Assembly (NCBI GenBank): GCA_020634555.1
Contig: JACKBK010000025.1
Location: 1-52,277, forward strand
Reading direction: 5' to 3'
DNA: 52,277 nt
DNA from: Caldilineae bacterium
GTDB taxonomy: Bacteria; Chloroflexota; Anaerolineae; JAAEKA01
The first letter of the stretch is position 1; every line of letters starts with the position of its first letter. Below, in pieces: positions 26,773-35,690 of this stretch. Under the pieces are notes generated by a model. The model made no database searches and was not told the DNA's origin. It saw nothing but the letters and a program-made list of their open reading frames with translations. The translations under genes were made by a program, and so were the position numbers.

Positions 26773-28029
26773 GTGTTATCTGAACAGCAACGAGTTGTCG
26801 TGACAGGTATGGGCGCGGTCACACCTGTGGGCAACGACCCCGACGCAATGTGGAACAACCTGGTCGCCGGTAAGAGTGGTATCGACTCGATTACGTCGTT
26901 CGACACCAGCAGCTTCAACGTACACTTTGGGGGCGAGGTGAAGGACTTCGACCCGCTTGACTACATGGAGTACCGGGAGATGCGCAGAACTGACCGGTAC
27001 ACCCACTACGCACAAGCCGCCACCATCCAGGCCATGCAGCAGGCCAGCTTGCGGATGGAGGACGAGGACCCGCGGCGCGTCGGCATGGTCATCGGTACCG
27101 GCATCGGCGGTATTAAGACCCTGCTGGACGGGTACATGTCATTGCAGACCCGCGGACCGCGGCGCGTCAGCGCGTTTGCCGTGCCGGCCATGCTGGCTAA
27201 CTCAGCCACCGGTCATGTCGCCATCAACATCGGCGCGCGCGGCCCCAACCTGTGCCCGGTGCTGGCCTGCGCCACCGGCACGGCATCCATCGGCGAAGGA
27301 TTCGCACTCATCCGCCGTGGCGCGGCCGACGTTGTGATCGCTGGCGGCACGGAGGCGGGCATCGTCGATTTTTCGCTGGCCGGCTTCGACGTCATGGGAG
27401 CGCTTTCCAAGCGCAACGATGACCCCGCGGGCGCCTGCCGCCCCTTCGATGCGACCCGCGACGGTTTTGTTATGGGAGAAGGCAGCGGTATCCTGGTGTT
27501 GGAGAGCCTGGCACACGCCAGGGCGCGCGGCGTTCCGATCCTCGGCGAGATTCTCGGCTACGGACTGACTGCTGACGCGTACCACATCACCGCGCCGCGC
27601 GAGGACGGCTTGGGTGCGTTCGAGGCCATGGATGCAGCTATTGCGGAAGCGGACATCGATCCGGGCGAGGTCGACTACGTCAACGCCCATGCCACCAGCA
27701 CCACACTGGGCGACATCGGCGAAACGCGCGCGCTCAAGCGACTGCTGGGCGAGCACGCGTACACGACGCCGATCAGCTCCACCAAGTCGATGATGGGCCA
27801 TCTGCTGGGCGCAGCGGGAGCCGTTGAAGCCGTTGTCTGTCTTAAGGTCATCGAGCACGGCGTAATCCCCCCGACTATCAACTACGAAACGCCCGATCCT
27901 GACTGTGACCTGGACTGCGTGCCAAATGTGGCCCGGCAAGCGACCATCGACATTACGCTGACTAACTCCTTTGGGTTTGGCGGGCACAACGCGTCCCTGG
28001 TCATCAGCAGGTATACCAACGGGATGTAG
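26773..28029 (+). CDS. fabF: Beta-ketoacyl-ACP synthase II
   Basis: Elongates acyl-ACP in fatty acid synthesis. It is 418 aa, standard length. The catalytic Cys is in VLACATGTASIGEG (residue 166), and the two His residues are in VNAHATSTTLGD (about 305) and SMMGHLLGAAGAVE (about 341). The start is a GTG at 26773 with GGAGG 10 nt upstream; it gives LSEQQRVVVTGMG, the normal N terminus. The longer frame from 26734 would place the ribosome binding site inside the gene. fabH follows 57 nt later. Confidence 0.95.
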   Translation: MLSEQQRVVVTGMGAVTPVGNDPDAMWNNLVAGKSGIDSITSFDTSSFNVHFGGEVKDFDPLDYMEYREMRRTDRYTHYAQAATIQAMQQASLRMEDEDPRRVGMVIGTGIGGIKTLLDGYMSLQTRGPRRVSAFAVPAMLANSATGHVAINIGARGPNLCPVLACATGTASIGEGFALIRRGAADVVIAGGTEAGIVDFSLAGFDVMGALSKRNDDPAGACRPFDATRDGFVMGEGSGILVLESLAHARARGVPILGEILGYGLTADAYHITAPREDGLGAFEAMDAAIAEADIDPGEVDYVNAHATSTTLGDIGETRALKRLLGEHAYTTPISSTKSMMGHLLGAAGAVEAVVCLKVIEHGVIPPTINYETPDPDCDLDCVPNVARQATIDITLTNSFGFGGHNASLVISRYTNGM

Positions 28030-28086
28030 CGTGAGGTCGAGCGAGCGCCGTCTATAGCTCAAACGGATCGTGTGAGGATAAGCAGG

Positions 28087-29364
28087 ATGAGCAACAACCC
28101 GAAATCAGCCAGGCCGCCGCGGGGAACGCCGAACGGGACCGGTGGTCCGCCAGGGCCGGCACGACGCTACGCCCAGATCATCGGTTGGGGCATGGCTGTG
28201 CCGGACCGCATTGTCACCAACGACGACCTGTCGCGCATTGTCGAGACCACGGATGAATGGATCCGCAGCCGCACCGGCATCGCCGAGCGCCGCATTGTCT
28301 CCAATCCCAGCGAGACAACGGCGACTCTGGCCACGCAGGCCGCCCGCGAGGCGCTACGGGTCACGGGGCTGCCTCCCAGCGCACTGGACATGGTGATCTG
28401 CTCTACCTCCTCGCCGGAATACATCTTCCCTTCGACAGCCAGCCTCGTTCAGGATGCTCTTGGCGCCCCCCACGCAGGCGCTTTCGACCTTAGCGCTGCT
28501 TGTTCAGGGTTTGTTTACGCGCTGGCTATGGCACGCGGCATGATCTCGGCGGGCGACGCCGACTACGTGATGGTGGTCGGCGCCGAGACGTTGTCGCGGT
28601 TTGTGGACTGGACCGACCGCGGCACCTGCATTCTCTTCGGCGATGGCGCGGGCGCGGTGCTGCTGGCTGCCAGCGAAGAGCCAGGCGGCATCATGAGCTG
28701 CGTCCTCGGGTCGGACGGCTCCGGCGGCGACCTGCTGATCGTTCCGGCCGGCGGTAGCGCCAACCCCGCCACGCTGGAGACTGTGGCTACCGGCCAACAC
28801 ACCATGAAGATGGACGGCAAGGCGGTCTTTCGCTTCGCCACGCAGGCCATGGCCGAAGGCACGCGCGATGCGGTCGCACGCGCCGGCCTGACGCTGGACG
28901 AGGTCGATCTGGTTATTCCCCACCAGGCCAACTCGCGCATCATCCAGTCGTCGGTGATCAAGCAGTTGAAAATACCGGCGAGCAAGGTGTTTGTCAACGT
29001 GGAGCGCTACGGCAACACATCGACCGCGTCGATCCCAATTGCGCTGTGTGAGGCCATCGAGGCCGGGCGAGTCCGCCCTGGCCAGAACATTGTCTTTGTC
29101 GGCTTCGGCGCCGGTCTGACCTGGGCGGCCACGGCCGTCAAATGGTGCGCACCCATCAAGAAACAGCCCTTCCCCTGGTGGAAAGTAGCGCAGCAGGAAG
29201 CCGGGTTGCAGCTTGCCGGCGCACGCTCGACATGGCGCAGGGCTGCACGACGGATCTACGCCGGCACGCTGGGACCCGCGGAGGCACCCACGTTTCGTGG
29301 CCGCCTCCGTGCCAGTATCGACGCCGGCCGTGAGACCTGGGAAGCGCGCAAAGATGACGAGTAG
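28087..29364 (+). CDS. fabH: Beta-ketoacyl-ACP synthase III with extended C terminus
   Basis: Starts fatty acid chains by condensing acetyl- or branched acyl-CoA with malonyl-ACP. The triad is complete: Cys139 in LSAACSGFVYA, His278 in VIPHQANSRI and Asn309 in ERYGNTSTASI. The protein has 425 aa against about 320-330 for the family. The surplus is a Pro/Gly-rich N-terminal stretch of about 26 residues and a basic, probably helical tail after VKW (residues 353-425, with STWRRAARRIY). No function for the tail is evident. The start at 28087 (ATG) is preferred to the GTG at 28072. Confidence 0.92.
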   Translation: MSNNPKSARPPRGTPNGTGGPPGPARRYAQIIGWGMAVPDRIVTNDDLSRIVETTDEWIRSRTGIAERRIVSNPSETTATLATQAAREALRVTGLPPSALDMVICSTSSPEYIFPSTASLVQDALGAPHAGAFDLSAACSGFVYALAMARGMISAGDADYVMVVGAETLSRFVDWTDRGTCILFGDGAGAVLLAASEEPGGIMSCVLGSDGSGGDLLIVPAGGSANPATLETVATGQHTMKMDGKAVFRFATQAMAEGTRDAVARAGLTLDEVDLVIPHQANSRIIQSSVIKQLKIPASKVFVNVERYGNTSTASIPIALCEAIEAGRVRPGQNIVFVGFGAGLTWAATAVKWCAPIKKQPFPWWKVAQQEAGLQLAGARSTWRRAARRIYAGTLGPAEAPTFRGRLRASIDAGRETWEARKDDE

Positions 29365-29473
29365 GACAGGGCCTTGTGCCTGTTTCGAGACGGGGCGCCA
29401 AACACAACAGTGCACCGAAACACCCGCAAGGGGCTATCCTACATCCAACATAGATGTCTTCGTGACCTACTCC

Positions 29474-30886
29474 CTACCCCCAACGCAACACGCGCGGGTA
29501 ATGGTTCTTGATCGTAGAACCGACGCGCTTCCCCCAGCCTAGAGGAAATCCAGCTACCGTTACCAACAGCCAACCGGGTGGCCCATCCACCGGCAGCGTC
29601 TCGCCGCGCAGATAGCGAGTGACCAGCTCGCTGCCTATGGGTTCGTCCAACCGGGTGCAAACCTCGTCGGCCTTCAGGGAAACAGCCAGGGCGTGGCTTG
29701 GCTCAAAGCGGCCCTTGCGCACCGTCCCCAGATGCCAGCCAGGACGCACAATACGCAGCCCGGATGCATCGGGCGCATCATCGGCCAGCGCCAACAGCTC
29801 AGCCGTATGACGGTCGCGCACATGCAGCGTCAGCCGTTCTGGCAACGGGATGTCCACCAACGGCTGCCAGAAGGCGTTCACTGCTTGCCGGTCGGCTTCT
29901 GAAAGCTTGCTGGCTTCGGCTGGCTGCCATGCTAACGGCGCCTCGTTGCCGTGTCGCTGGAGGACGGCGATGAAATGCCCCTCGGCCTGGGCTTTGTGGG
30001 GCCACAGCCGCACCGTGTTCGCCAGACAAGCTGCCTGCTCATCGGCTGCCGCGGGCCAGGTAGCCCAGTCAGGCCGGCCGGCGGCAAAGCCCGGCAACCA
30101 GCGCGGCTCCACCAGTTCAAAGTCAGGGTGCGACTGAAGAAAGCGCCAGATAACACCCTCGTTCTCCTCGGGCGCGAAGGTGCAGGTCGCGTAGGCCAAC
30201 CGGCCGCCGGGCCGGACAAGCTGTGCGGCCGAGTCGAGGATGCCCGTTTGTCGCAGCGCACAGCCGGCGACGTGCGCCTCGCTCCAGTAGGTGCGGGCGT
30301 CGTCCTTTTTCCGAAACATCCCTTCGCCTGAACAGGGCGCGTCCACCAACACCCGGTCGAATCCACCCGGCCAGCGTTCTGCCAGCCGCTCCGGCGTCTC
30401 GTTGAGCACGACCGCGTTGCGTATGCCCCAGCGCTCCAGTGTGCGGCGCAGGACTTCTGCCCGGTCGCGGTTGATCTCGTTGGCAACCAACACGCCCTGC
30501 CCCGCGAGCAGGCTGGCCATATGGGTTGTCTTTCCGCCGGGCGAGGCACACAGATCCAGCACCCGTTGTCCTGGTTGTGGCGCGAGCAGTGTCGCCACGG
30601 CCATGGTGCTGGGGTCCTGGATGTAATACAGTCCCGCATCGTGAAACGGATGGGTGCCAGCGTTGGCTTTGCGGTCCAGGAAGAAGCCCTGGTCACACCA
30701 CGGAATCGGCGTCAACGGCCATGGACTGCGTGCAGCGAAGTCGGCGACGCTCAGTTTCAGAGTGTTGATGCGAATCGCGGGCACGGGCGTCTGATTGAGC
30801 GCTGCCATGAACGGGACGAACTCTTCGTCCAGCAGCGCGGCCATTCGCCCAAGAAACGTCAGCGGCAACGCAGTTTCACGCCCCAT
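29474..30886 (-). CDS. RsmF/NSUN-type RNA (cytosine-5) methyltransferase
   Basis: A SAM-dependent m5C methyltransferase of rRNA or tRNA, 470 aa. The SAM motif is VLDLCASPGGKTTHMA. Catalytic motif IV is VLVDAPCSGEGMFRK and the second Cys is in YATCTFAPEENEGVI. The C-terminal 170 residues resemble the RsmF extension, with a PUA-like end (LRGETLPVDG and then GFPLGWGKRVG). The exact target nucleotide cannot be told. Its start overlaps the end of aroD by 11 nt. Confidence 0.92.
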   Translation of the reverse strand: MGRETALPLTFLGRMAALLDEEFVPFMAALNQTPVPAIRINTLKLSVADFAARSPWPLTPIPWCDQGFFLDRKANAGTHPFHDAGLYYIQDPSTMAVATLLAPQPGQRVLDLCASPGGKTTHMASLLAGQGVLVANEINRDRAEVLRRTLERWGIRNAVVLNETPERLAERWPGGFDRVLVDAPCSGEGMFRKKDDARTYWSEAHVAGCALRQTGILDSAAQLVRPGGRLAYATCTFAPEENEGVIWRFLQSHPDFELVEPRWLPGFAAGRPDWATWPAAADEQAACLANTVRLWPHKAQAEGHFIAVLQRHGNEAPLAWQPAEASKLSEADRQAVNAFWQPLVDIPLPERLTLHVRDRHTAELLALADDAPDASGLRIVRPGWHLGTVRKGRFEPSHALAVSLKADEVCTRLDEPIGSELVTRYLRGETLPVDGPPGWLLVTVAGFPLGWGKRVGSTIKNHYPRVLRWG

Positions 30887-31850
30887 AAATCGGCTCCGTT
30901 TCCAGCAACCCGGCCAGCACGCGGGGGACGTCAGCGGCCACAGGTGCCCAGGTCCCGCTTCCCTGTGTCCAGCAATGCAAACCAGCCGCGGCTGGCCTCA
31001 GGCAGCCGGCCAGCGGCAGTAATTGCGCCAGGCGTACCAGCGTTTCACCGGTCGCCTCGTCCGGCGCGTGCTGCAAGGGGATGAGACGTGCATCGATTCC
31101 GCGCGCGGCCAGCCAACCGTTGCCGGCTGCTACCTCGGGTGCGTCGTTGGCATCCTCAGCCAACCAGCCGACCAGGCGCGTGTCCGGCCCGATGCTGCGT
31201 ACACGATACGTTTTGTTCATGGACGTGAGGCTGATCTGGCCTGGTGCGGTGCGCGGTGCGACGGCATCAAGAGTCGCGAAACTGAGCAGCGCGTTGGGAT
31301 AGCGAAAGCCCAGCAGCCGCGTTGCCAGCCCGCAACCGCCCATCGCGATTGCAATAGTGGGACCGTTCGCTTGTTGCAAGAGTTCCAGCACGGGCAGGAT
31401 GTCCGCCAGCCGGTGGGCGTATCCGACCAGCTTGACCACATCGGCGCCCGCGGCCCACAGCGCGGCCGCCTGATCGGGCAGGTTGGCGGGCATTGCGGTG
31501 AAATCGTGTCGCGACAGAATGAAGCGGCTCCGATGCCGATTGAAGCTGGCGAGTTCGTCTGCCGCATCCCATTCCAGATCGATGTAATCGGTCTGGAAAT
31601 CGGCTGCGGCGCGTAATACGTTGAGACGGTTGGTTTCGCTGCCCTGCCAGCGCCCGCCTTCCCGCTGTGGACGGCAGGTGACGATCACGGGCAACGAGCG
31701 TGCTTCCAGCAGACTGGCCAGTTCGAAGTCGCGGTCGTGCATCAGATCCACACGCAACTCGGCCAGATCTGCGTCAGGCGCGGCCTGATGCAGCGCGGCC
31801 AGGGCAGAGTCGGCGTCGGGAGCGGCGATGGAGACGGCGAGAGATGTCAT
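30876..31850 (-). CDS. aroD: Type I 3-dehydroquinate dehydratase with an extra C-terminal domain
   Basis: Dehydrates 3-dehydroquinate in the shikimate pathway through a Schiff base. Key residues are in place: ELRVDLM, VIVTCRPQREGGRW, the catalytic His in LSRHDF (115), the Schiff-base Lys in DVVKLVGYA (140) and the late APGQISLTSMN. The enzyme domain ends near residue 215. Normal length is about 220-250 aa, but this protein has 324. The remaining 110 residues (TRLVGWLAEDANDAP, then ARGIDARLIPLQ) recall a decayed N-terminal half of shikimate dehydrogenase, as in fused DHQD-SDH enzymes, but no NADP site follows. This is inference from a weak pattern. Confidence 0.88.
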   Translation of the reverse strand: MTSLAVSIAAPDADSALAALHQAAPDADLAELRVDLMHDRDFELASLLEARSLPVIVTCRPQREGGRWQGSETNRLNVLRAAADFQTDYIDLEWDAADELASFNRHRSRFILSRHDFTAMPANLPDQAAALWAAGADVVKLVGYAHRLADILPVLELLQQANGPTIAIAMGGCGLATRLLGFRYPNALLSFATLDAVAPRTAPGQISLTSMNKTYRVRSIGPDTRLVGWLAEDANDAPEVAAGNGWLAARGIDARLIPLQHAPDEATGETLVRLAQLLPLAGCLRPAAAGLHCWTQGSGTWAPVAADVPRVLAGLLETEPIYGA

Positions 31851-32061
31851 AGGTGGAGGGATTGTACCTGATCAGCCGGGGTGCGCCAAGCGACCGGAGT
31901 TACCAGTGTAGGCGTTGTTCCATTGCGCACAGGATTTGCGTTTCCTTTGCTGCGGCGTCGGAGTTGGGCTATACTGGCTGCGCGGTATTGCGACAAAATC
32001 AGGATGTCCAGCCAATCCTTGTCCAGAGACAAAGTCGCTGAAGCGCCACGTTTTCAAGACA

Positions 32062-32077
32062 CGGACTGCCGGTCCTG
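32062..32077. repeat. Imperfect copy of the AGGACTGSCAGTCCT palindrome
   Basis: CGGACTGCCGGTCCTG lies 20 nt before the P450 start and matches the palindromic unit at 907-922 and 950-965 with a compensated change (A-T to G-C in the stem). The rest of 31851-32097 shows nothing firm, apart from a possible TATACT box near 31971. Confidence 0.45.
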
Positions 32078-32097
32078 CCACCAAGCGGAGCAAAACA

Positions 32098-33477
32098 ATG
32101 AGCAAAACAATGACCGCCCCGATGACAACACAAAGACAGGCGCCGGGGCCACAACAAAACCTTCTGTTGGGCGCGTTGATCGGTTCCAGAGACGGAGACA
32201 CCATCTCGTTTTACATGGACCTCTGGCGGAAGTACGGCGACCTGGCCAGGGTGAAGATGGGGCCGATGGCGATTCACCTGATCGTCAATCCTGACCACGT
32301 TCGACACGTGTTGGTGGAGCGCGTCGATAACTACCCCAAGGGGATGAGCCACGACAAGCTGCGCATCGCGCTGGGCAACGGATTGCTGACCAGCGACAAC
32401 CCGCTGTGGAAATATCAGCGCAAGCTGATGCAGCCGACCTATACACCCAAGGGCATTGCCCAGTTCGGCGACATCATGGTCGACGCTGCCGACCAGATGC
32501 TGGCGCGCTGGCGGGTGCGGAGCAACCCCGATGCGGCGCTGGTGGTGAACCAGGAGATGATGCGGCTGGCTATGAGCGTGATCTCGCGATCGACGTTCGG
32601 CCTCGACATCAGCGAGGACTTCAAGGAAGCGGGCCAGGCGTTGATGACCATCCTGGAGTTCGCCTCGGCGCGCAGCATGTCGTTCATCGACCCGCCGCTG
32701 TTCGTTCCCACCCCAATGAACCGGCGCTTCAAACAGGCGCTGGAGACCATCGACAACTTCCTGTACGGCATCATCCACGAGCGCCAGCGGCAGGGACCGG
32801 GCGATGACCTGTTGTCGCTGCTGATGACGGCCAGGGATGAAGAGACCGGTGCGGTGATGGACGAGAAGCAACTGCGCGACGAGGTGCTGATTACCTTCTT
32901 TGCCGGCCACGAGACCACCGCCCAGTTGCTGACCTGGACGTGGTATCTCCTCTCCAAGCATCCGCACGTCGAGGAGAAACTGCACGCCGAGGTCGATACG
33001 GTGCTCAACGGCCGCCAGCCGAACCTGGATGACGTGAAAGATCTGGTGTACACCCGCCAGATTCTGGACGAGACGCTGCGACTTTACTCACCGGTGGCCA
33101 TCATGGCCCGCGATCCGCTGGCCGACGACGAGATCGACGGCTGTTTGATCCCCGGTGGATCGATGGTGACGATCATGCCCTTCATCACCCACCGGCACCC
33201 GGCGTTCTGGGACAACCCGGAGGGCTTCATGCCTGAGCGGTTCGAGCCGGCTGAGATCAAGAAACGGCCGCGCTATGCCTACTATCCCTTCGGCGCCGGC
33301 CCGCGTATCTGTATCGGCCAGCACTTTGCTCTGCTGGAGGCCACTCTGGTCCTGGCAGAACTGGCACAGCACTACCGCCTGAAGCTGGTGCCCGGTCTGT
33401 GGGTCGAGCCCCAGTTCATGGGTACGCTGCGGCCGTCGCGCGATGTGTTGATGACGCTGGAGGAGCGGCGCGCGTAG
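32098..33477 (+). CDS. Cytochrome P450
   Basis: A heme monooxygenase of 459 aa without N-terminal membrane anchor, so soluble. The I-helix oxygen-binding motif is FFAGHETTAQ, the K-helix ExxR is ETLRLYSPV, and the heme loop is FGAGPRICIGQHFAL with Cys405 as thiolate ligand. The PERF-like motif is MPERFEP. The sequence is of the CYP4/CYP102 heme-domain style (fatty acid hydroxylase-like). The substrate and redox partner are not encoded nearby. I start at the ATG at 32098; the 61 upstream residues do not fit the family. A strong hairpin follows the stop. Confidence 0.95.
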   Translation: MSKTMTAPMTTQRQAPGPQQNLLLGALIGSRDGDTISFYMDLWRKYGDLARVKMGPMAIHLIVNPDHVRHVLVERVDNYPKGMSHDKLRIALGNGLLTSDNPLWKYQRKLMQPTYTPKGIAQFGDIMVDAADQMLARWRVRSNPDAALVVNQEMMRLAMSVISRSTFGLDISEDFKEAGQALMTILEFASARSMSFIDPPLFVPTPMNRRFKQALETIDNFLYGIIHERQRQGPGDDLLSLLMTARDEETGAVMDEKQLRDEVLITFFAGHETTAQLLTWTWYLLSKHPHVEEKLHAEVDTVLNGRQPNLDDVKDLVYTRQILDETLRLYSPVAIMARDPLADDEIDGCLIPGGSMVTIMPFITHRHPAFWDNPEGFMPERFEPAEIKKRPRYAYYPFGAGPRICIGQHFALLEATLVLAELAQHYRLKLVPGLWVEPQFMGTLRPSRDVLMTLEERRA

Positions 33478-33514
33478 CAACGCCTCCTGTCACCCGCCGT
33501 TGATTTCCCAAAGG

Positions 33515-33547
33515 AGCGCCAGCGCAGTAAAATGCGCTGGCGCTTTG
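33515..33547 (+). terminator. Terminator downstream of the P450 gene
   Basis: AGCGCCAGCGCA (33515-33526) and TGCGCTGGCGCT (33533-33544) form a perfect 12-bp stem with a 6-nt loop. A short T-run (TTTG) follows. Confidence 0.75.
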
Positions 33548-33587
33548 TCGCTTCTGTCCTATCGTCATTCCCATATGGAGGTATCTG

Positions 33588-35240
33588 ATGGCGCTCGATC
33601 CATTGGCCGGCCAGCCCGCGCCGCGCACCGTTTTAACCAACATCCCCCGTCTGGTTGCTGCCTATTACGCCTACAAACCTGACCCTGAAAATCCTGCCCA
33701 TGCGGTCTCGTTCGGCACGTCCGGCCACCGCGGCTCGTCGCTCAAACACAACTTCAACGAGGATCATATTCTGGCCATCAGCCAGGCCATCGCCGAATAT
33801 CGCCGCGCACAGGGCATTGCCGGACCGCTCTATCTGGGGATGGACACCCACGCGCTTTCGGAGCCGGCCATGATGTCCGCTGTGGAGGTGTTCGCGGCTA
33901 ACGAGGTAACAACGGTGCTGCAAACCGGTCTCGGTTATACGCCGACGCCGGTGATCTCCCATGCTATCCTTACCTTCAACCGCGGGCGAAGCAGCCGGCT
34001 GGCCGACGGCGTCGTGATTACGCCTAGCCACAATCCGCCCGACGACGGCGGCTTCAAGTACAATCCGCCGGAAGGCGGTCCGGCGGACACCGCCACAACA
34101 CGCGCCATCCAGGATCGCGCCAACGCGATTCTGGGCGACGGGCTGCGGGACGTGAAACGCATGCCCTTCGAGAGAGCGCTGAATGCCGCTACAACCAAGA
34201 TGCGCGATTATGTGACACCTTACGTGGACGATCTGGGCGCGGTGGTTGATCTGGCAGCCGTGGCCGCGGCCGGCCTTAAGATCGGCATCGACCCCATGGG
34301 CGGCGCGGCGGTAGCTTACTGGGAGCCGATCGCCGAACGTTACGGGTTGAACATCACCGTGGTCAATCCGGCGGTGGATCCGACGTTCTCCTTCATGACT
34401 CTGGACAAGGATGGCAAGATCCGTATGGACTGCTCGTCGCCCTATGCCATGGCCAGACTGATCGGCCTGAAGGACCAGTTCGACATCGCGTCTGGCAACG
34501 ACCCGGACGTCGATCGTCACGGGATTGTCACGCCCAGCGCTGGCTTGCTGAACCCGAACCATTACCTGGCGGTTTCGATTGGGTATCTGTTCCAGAACCG
34601 GCCTGGCTGGCAGCCAGACGCAGCCGTCGGCAAGACGCTGGTCTCCAGTTCGATGATCGACCGGGTGGCGGCCAGCCTGGGACGCCGGCTGTCCGAGGTG
34701 CCGGTGGGCTTCAAATACTTTGTGGATGGGTTGGTGGACGGATCGTACGGCTTTGGCGGCGAGGAAAGTGCCGGTGCATCCTTCCTGCGCCGCGACGGCA
34801 CGGTGTGGACCACCGACAAGGACGGCATCATCATGGACCTGCTGGCGGCTGAAATCACCGCCAAGACCGGCCGCGATCCGGGCCAGCACTATGCCGCGCT
34901 GGAGGAACGCTTCGGGCGATCCGTCTACGAGCGGATGGACGCGCCGGCCAACGCGGCTCAACGCAAGGCGCTGGCCAACCTGTCGCCCGAAATGGTGGAG
35001 GCGACTGAAATGGGCGGCGAGCCAATCGAGGCCAAGCTGACCCACGCGCCCGGCAACGGTGCAGCCATCGGCGGGCTAAAAGTGGTAACCAAGTCGGGCT
35101 GGTTCGCCGCACGTCCCTCCGGCACCGAGGAGATCTACAAGATCTACGCTGAGAGCTTTGCGGGTGAGGACCACCTTAAACGCATTCAAAGCGAGGCACA
35201 GGCCATCGTTAGCGCAGCATTCAAGGCGGCCGGACTGTAA
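33588..35240 (+). CDS. pgm: Phosphoglucomutase (alpha-D-glucose phosphate-specific)
   Basis: Interconverts glucose 1-phosphate and glucose 6-phosphate, linking glycogen and sugar-nucleotide synthesis to glycolysis. It is 550 aa, the size of the bacterial Pgm class. The phosphoserine loop is VITPSHNPPDDGG (Ser at about 146), the metal loop is SGNDPDVDRHG and the sugar-binding loop is GFGGEESAGASF. The phosphate-binding loop is ARPSGTEEIYKIY. GGAGGT precedes the ATG. It fits with malQ and the glycan operon as a source of sugar phosphates. Confidence 0.96.
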   Translation: MALDPLAGQPAPRTVLTNIPRLVAAYYAYKPDPENPAHAVSFGTSGHRGSSLKHNFNEDHILAISQAIAEYRRAQGIAGPLYLGMDTHALSEPAMMSAVEVFAANEVTTVLQTGLGYTPTPVISHAILTFNRGRSSRLADGVVITPSHNPPDDGGFKYNPPEGGPADTATTRAIQDRANAILGDGLRDVKRMPFERALNAATTKMRDYVTPYVDDLGAVVDLAAVAAAGLKIGIDPMGGAAVAYWEPIAERYGLNITVVNPAVDPTFSFMTLDKDGKIRMDCSSPYAMARLIGLKDQFDIASGNDPDVDRHGIVTPSAGLLNPNHYLAVSIGYLFQNRPGWQPDAAVGKTLVSSSMIDRVAASLGRRLSEVPVGFKYFVDGLVDGSYGFGGEESAGASFLRRDGTVWTTDKDGIIMDLLAAEITAKTGRDPGQHYAALEERFGRSVYERMDAPANAAQRKALANLSPEMVEATEMGGEPIEAKLTHAPGNGAAIGGLKVVTKSGWFAARPSGTEEIYKIYAESFAGEDHLKRIQSEAQAIVSAAFKAAGL

Positions 35241-35252
35241 GCTGTGCTGAAT

Positions 35253-35281
35253 TTGCCAAATACAAACGTTCGTGTTATTAT
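35253..35281 (+). promoter_or_regulatory. Strong promoter of a short transcript
   Basis: TTGCCA at 35253-35258, a 17-nt spacer and TATTAT at 35276-35281 each match the consensus in five of six positions. It starts only 13 nt after the pgm stop and lies 38 nt before the ATG of a 23-codon ORF. Confidence 0.75.
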
Positions 35282-35318
35282 CGCACCAATCAATCGCCAG
35301 AAAGGAGGCGCAAGTCAT

Positions 35319-35390
35319 ATGGCTAAAGTTCAATACCCCGTCCAGTTTGCTCAGTTGAACGCGTGCGCCTCTGGCCTGCGGTGGTGTTGA
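35319..35390 (+). CDS. 23-residue peptide or leader peptide ending in Trp-Cys
   Basis: The ATG at 35319 follows a near-perfect ribosome binding site (AAAGGAGG, 35301-35308). The peptide begins MAKVQYPVQFAQ and ends CASGLRWC before TGA. It is not in any family that I recognise. Its promoter, ribosome binding site and the terminator directly downstream make it a compact transcription unit, much stronger in signals than its neighbours. Two readings are possible: a leader peptide controlling readthrough towards the RIO kinase gene, or a free small peptide in which the two Cys (residues 16 and 23) form a disulfide loop. TGGCC and GTGG near its 3' end could pair with CCAC-GGCCA of the terminator's 5' arm. 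Confidence 0.6.
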   Translation: MAKVQYPVQFAQLNACASGLRWC

Positions 35391-35419
35391 TGCACTTCGC
35401 AGTCTAGCGCAGACTCCCC

Positions 35420-35458
35420 ACGGCCACGGGCGCACGTTCCCGTGGCCGTTTTGTTTTT
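35420..35458 (+). terminator. Strong rho-independent terminator after the short ORF
   Basis: ACGGCCACGGG (35420-35430) and CCCGTGGCCGT (35439-35449) form a perfect 11-bp stem, followed by TTTTGTTTTT. Confidence 0.88.
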
Positions 35459-35532
35459 CAGCCGCTGTTGTCATGCCAGCCCGTTCGTGCGGGCGTAGCA
35501 TAAAACTGCACAGCGCAGCATTGAACAACGAA

Positions 35533-35558
35533 GGCCACGGATGTCCCGTGGCCGTTTT
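35533..35558 (+). terminator. Second, related terminator hairpin
   Basis: GGCCACGG (35533-35540) pairs with CCGTGGCC (35546-35553) and is followed by GTTTTG. The stem and tail repeat those of the terminator about 110 nt upstream, as if duplicated. The remaining 35560-35690 shows no further gene; a GGAGG with an immediate GTG-TAG occurs near 35616. Confidence 0.65.
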
Positions 35559-35690
35559 GATTCCTTCAATTCTCAATATTCCAGGGCTGCGGCCGGTCTT
35601 CATGAGGCCTTTGGAGGCTTTGTGTAGGGCTGACCGAGTCCACCAGTTACACTTGCGAAGATACGCAGACAGCGGAGACATCACCTACCC

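Noticed and set aside
26583..26918. 112-residue N-terminal extension of the quinone oxidoreductase
   Set aside because: It crosses the divergent fabF promoter and start; MKAIRVHQ at 26582 is the normal N terminus.
29365..29473. Terminator between fabH and the RNA methyltransferase gene
   Set aside because: ACAGGG-CCTTGTG-CCTGT is short, with a mismatched stem and no T-run; too weak to call.
35319..35390. Classical trp leader peptide
   Set aside because: The reading frame ends Arg-Trp-Cys with a single Trp codon, not a Trp run, and the next gene is a RIO kinase gene, not a tryptophan gene.
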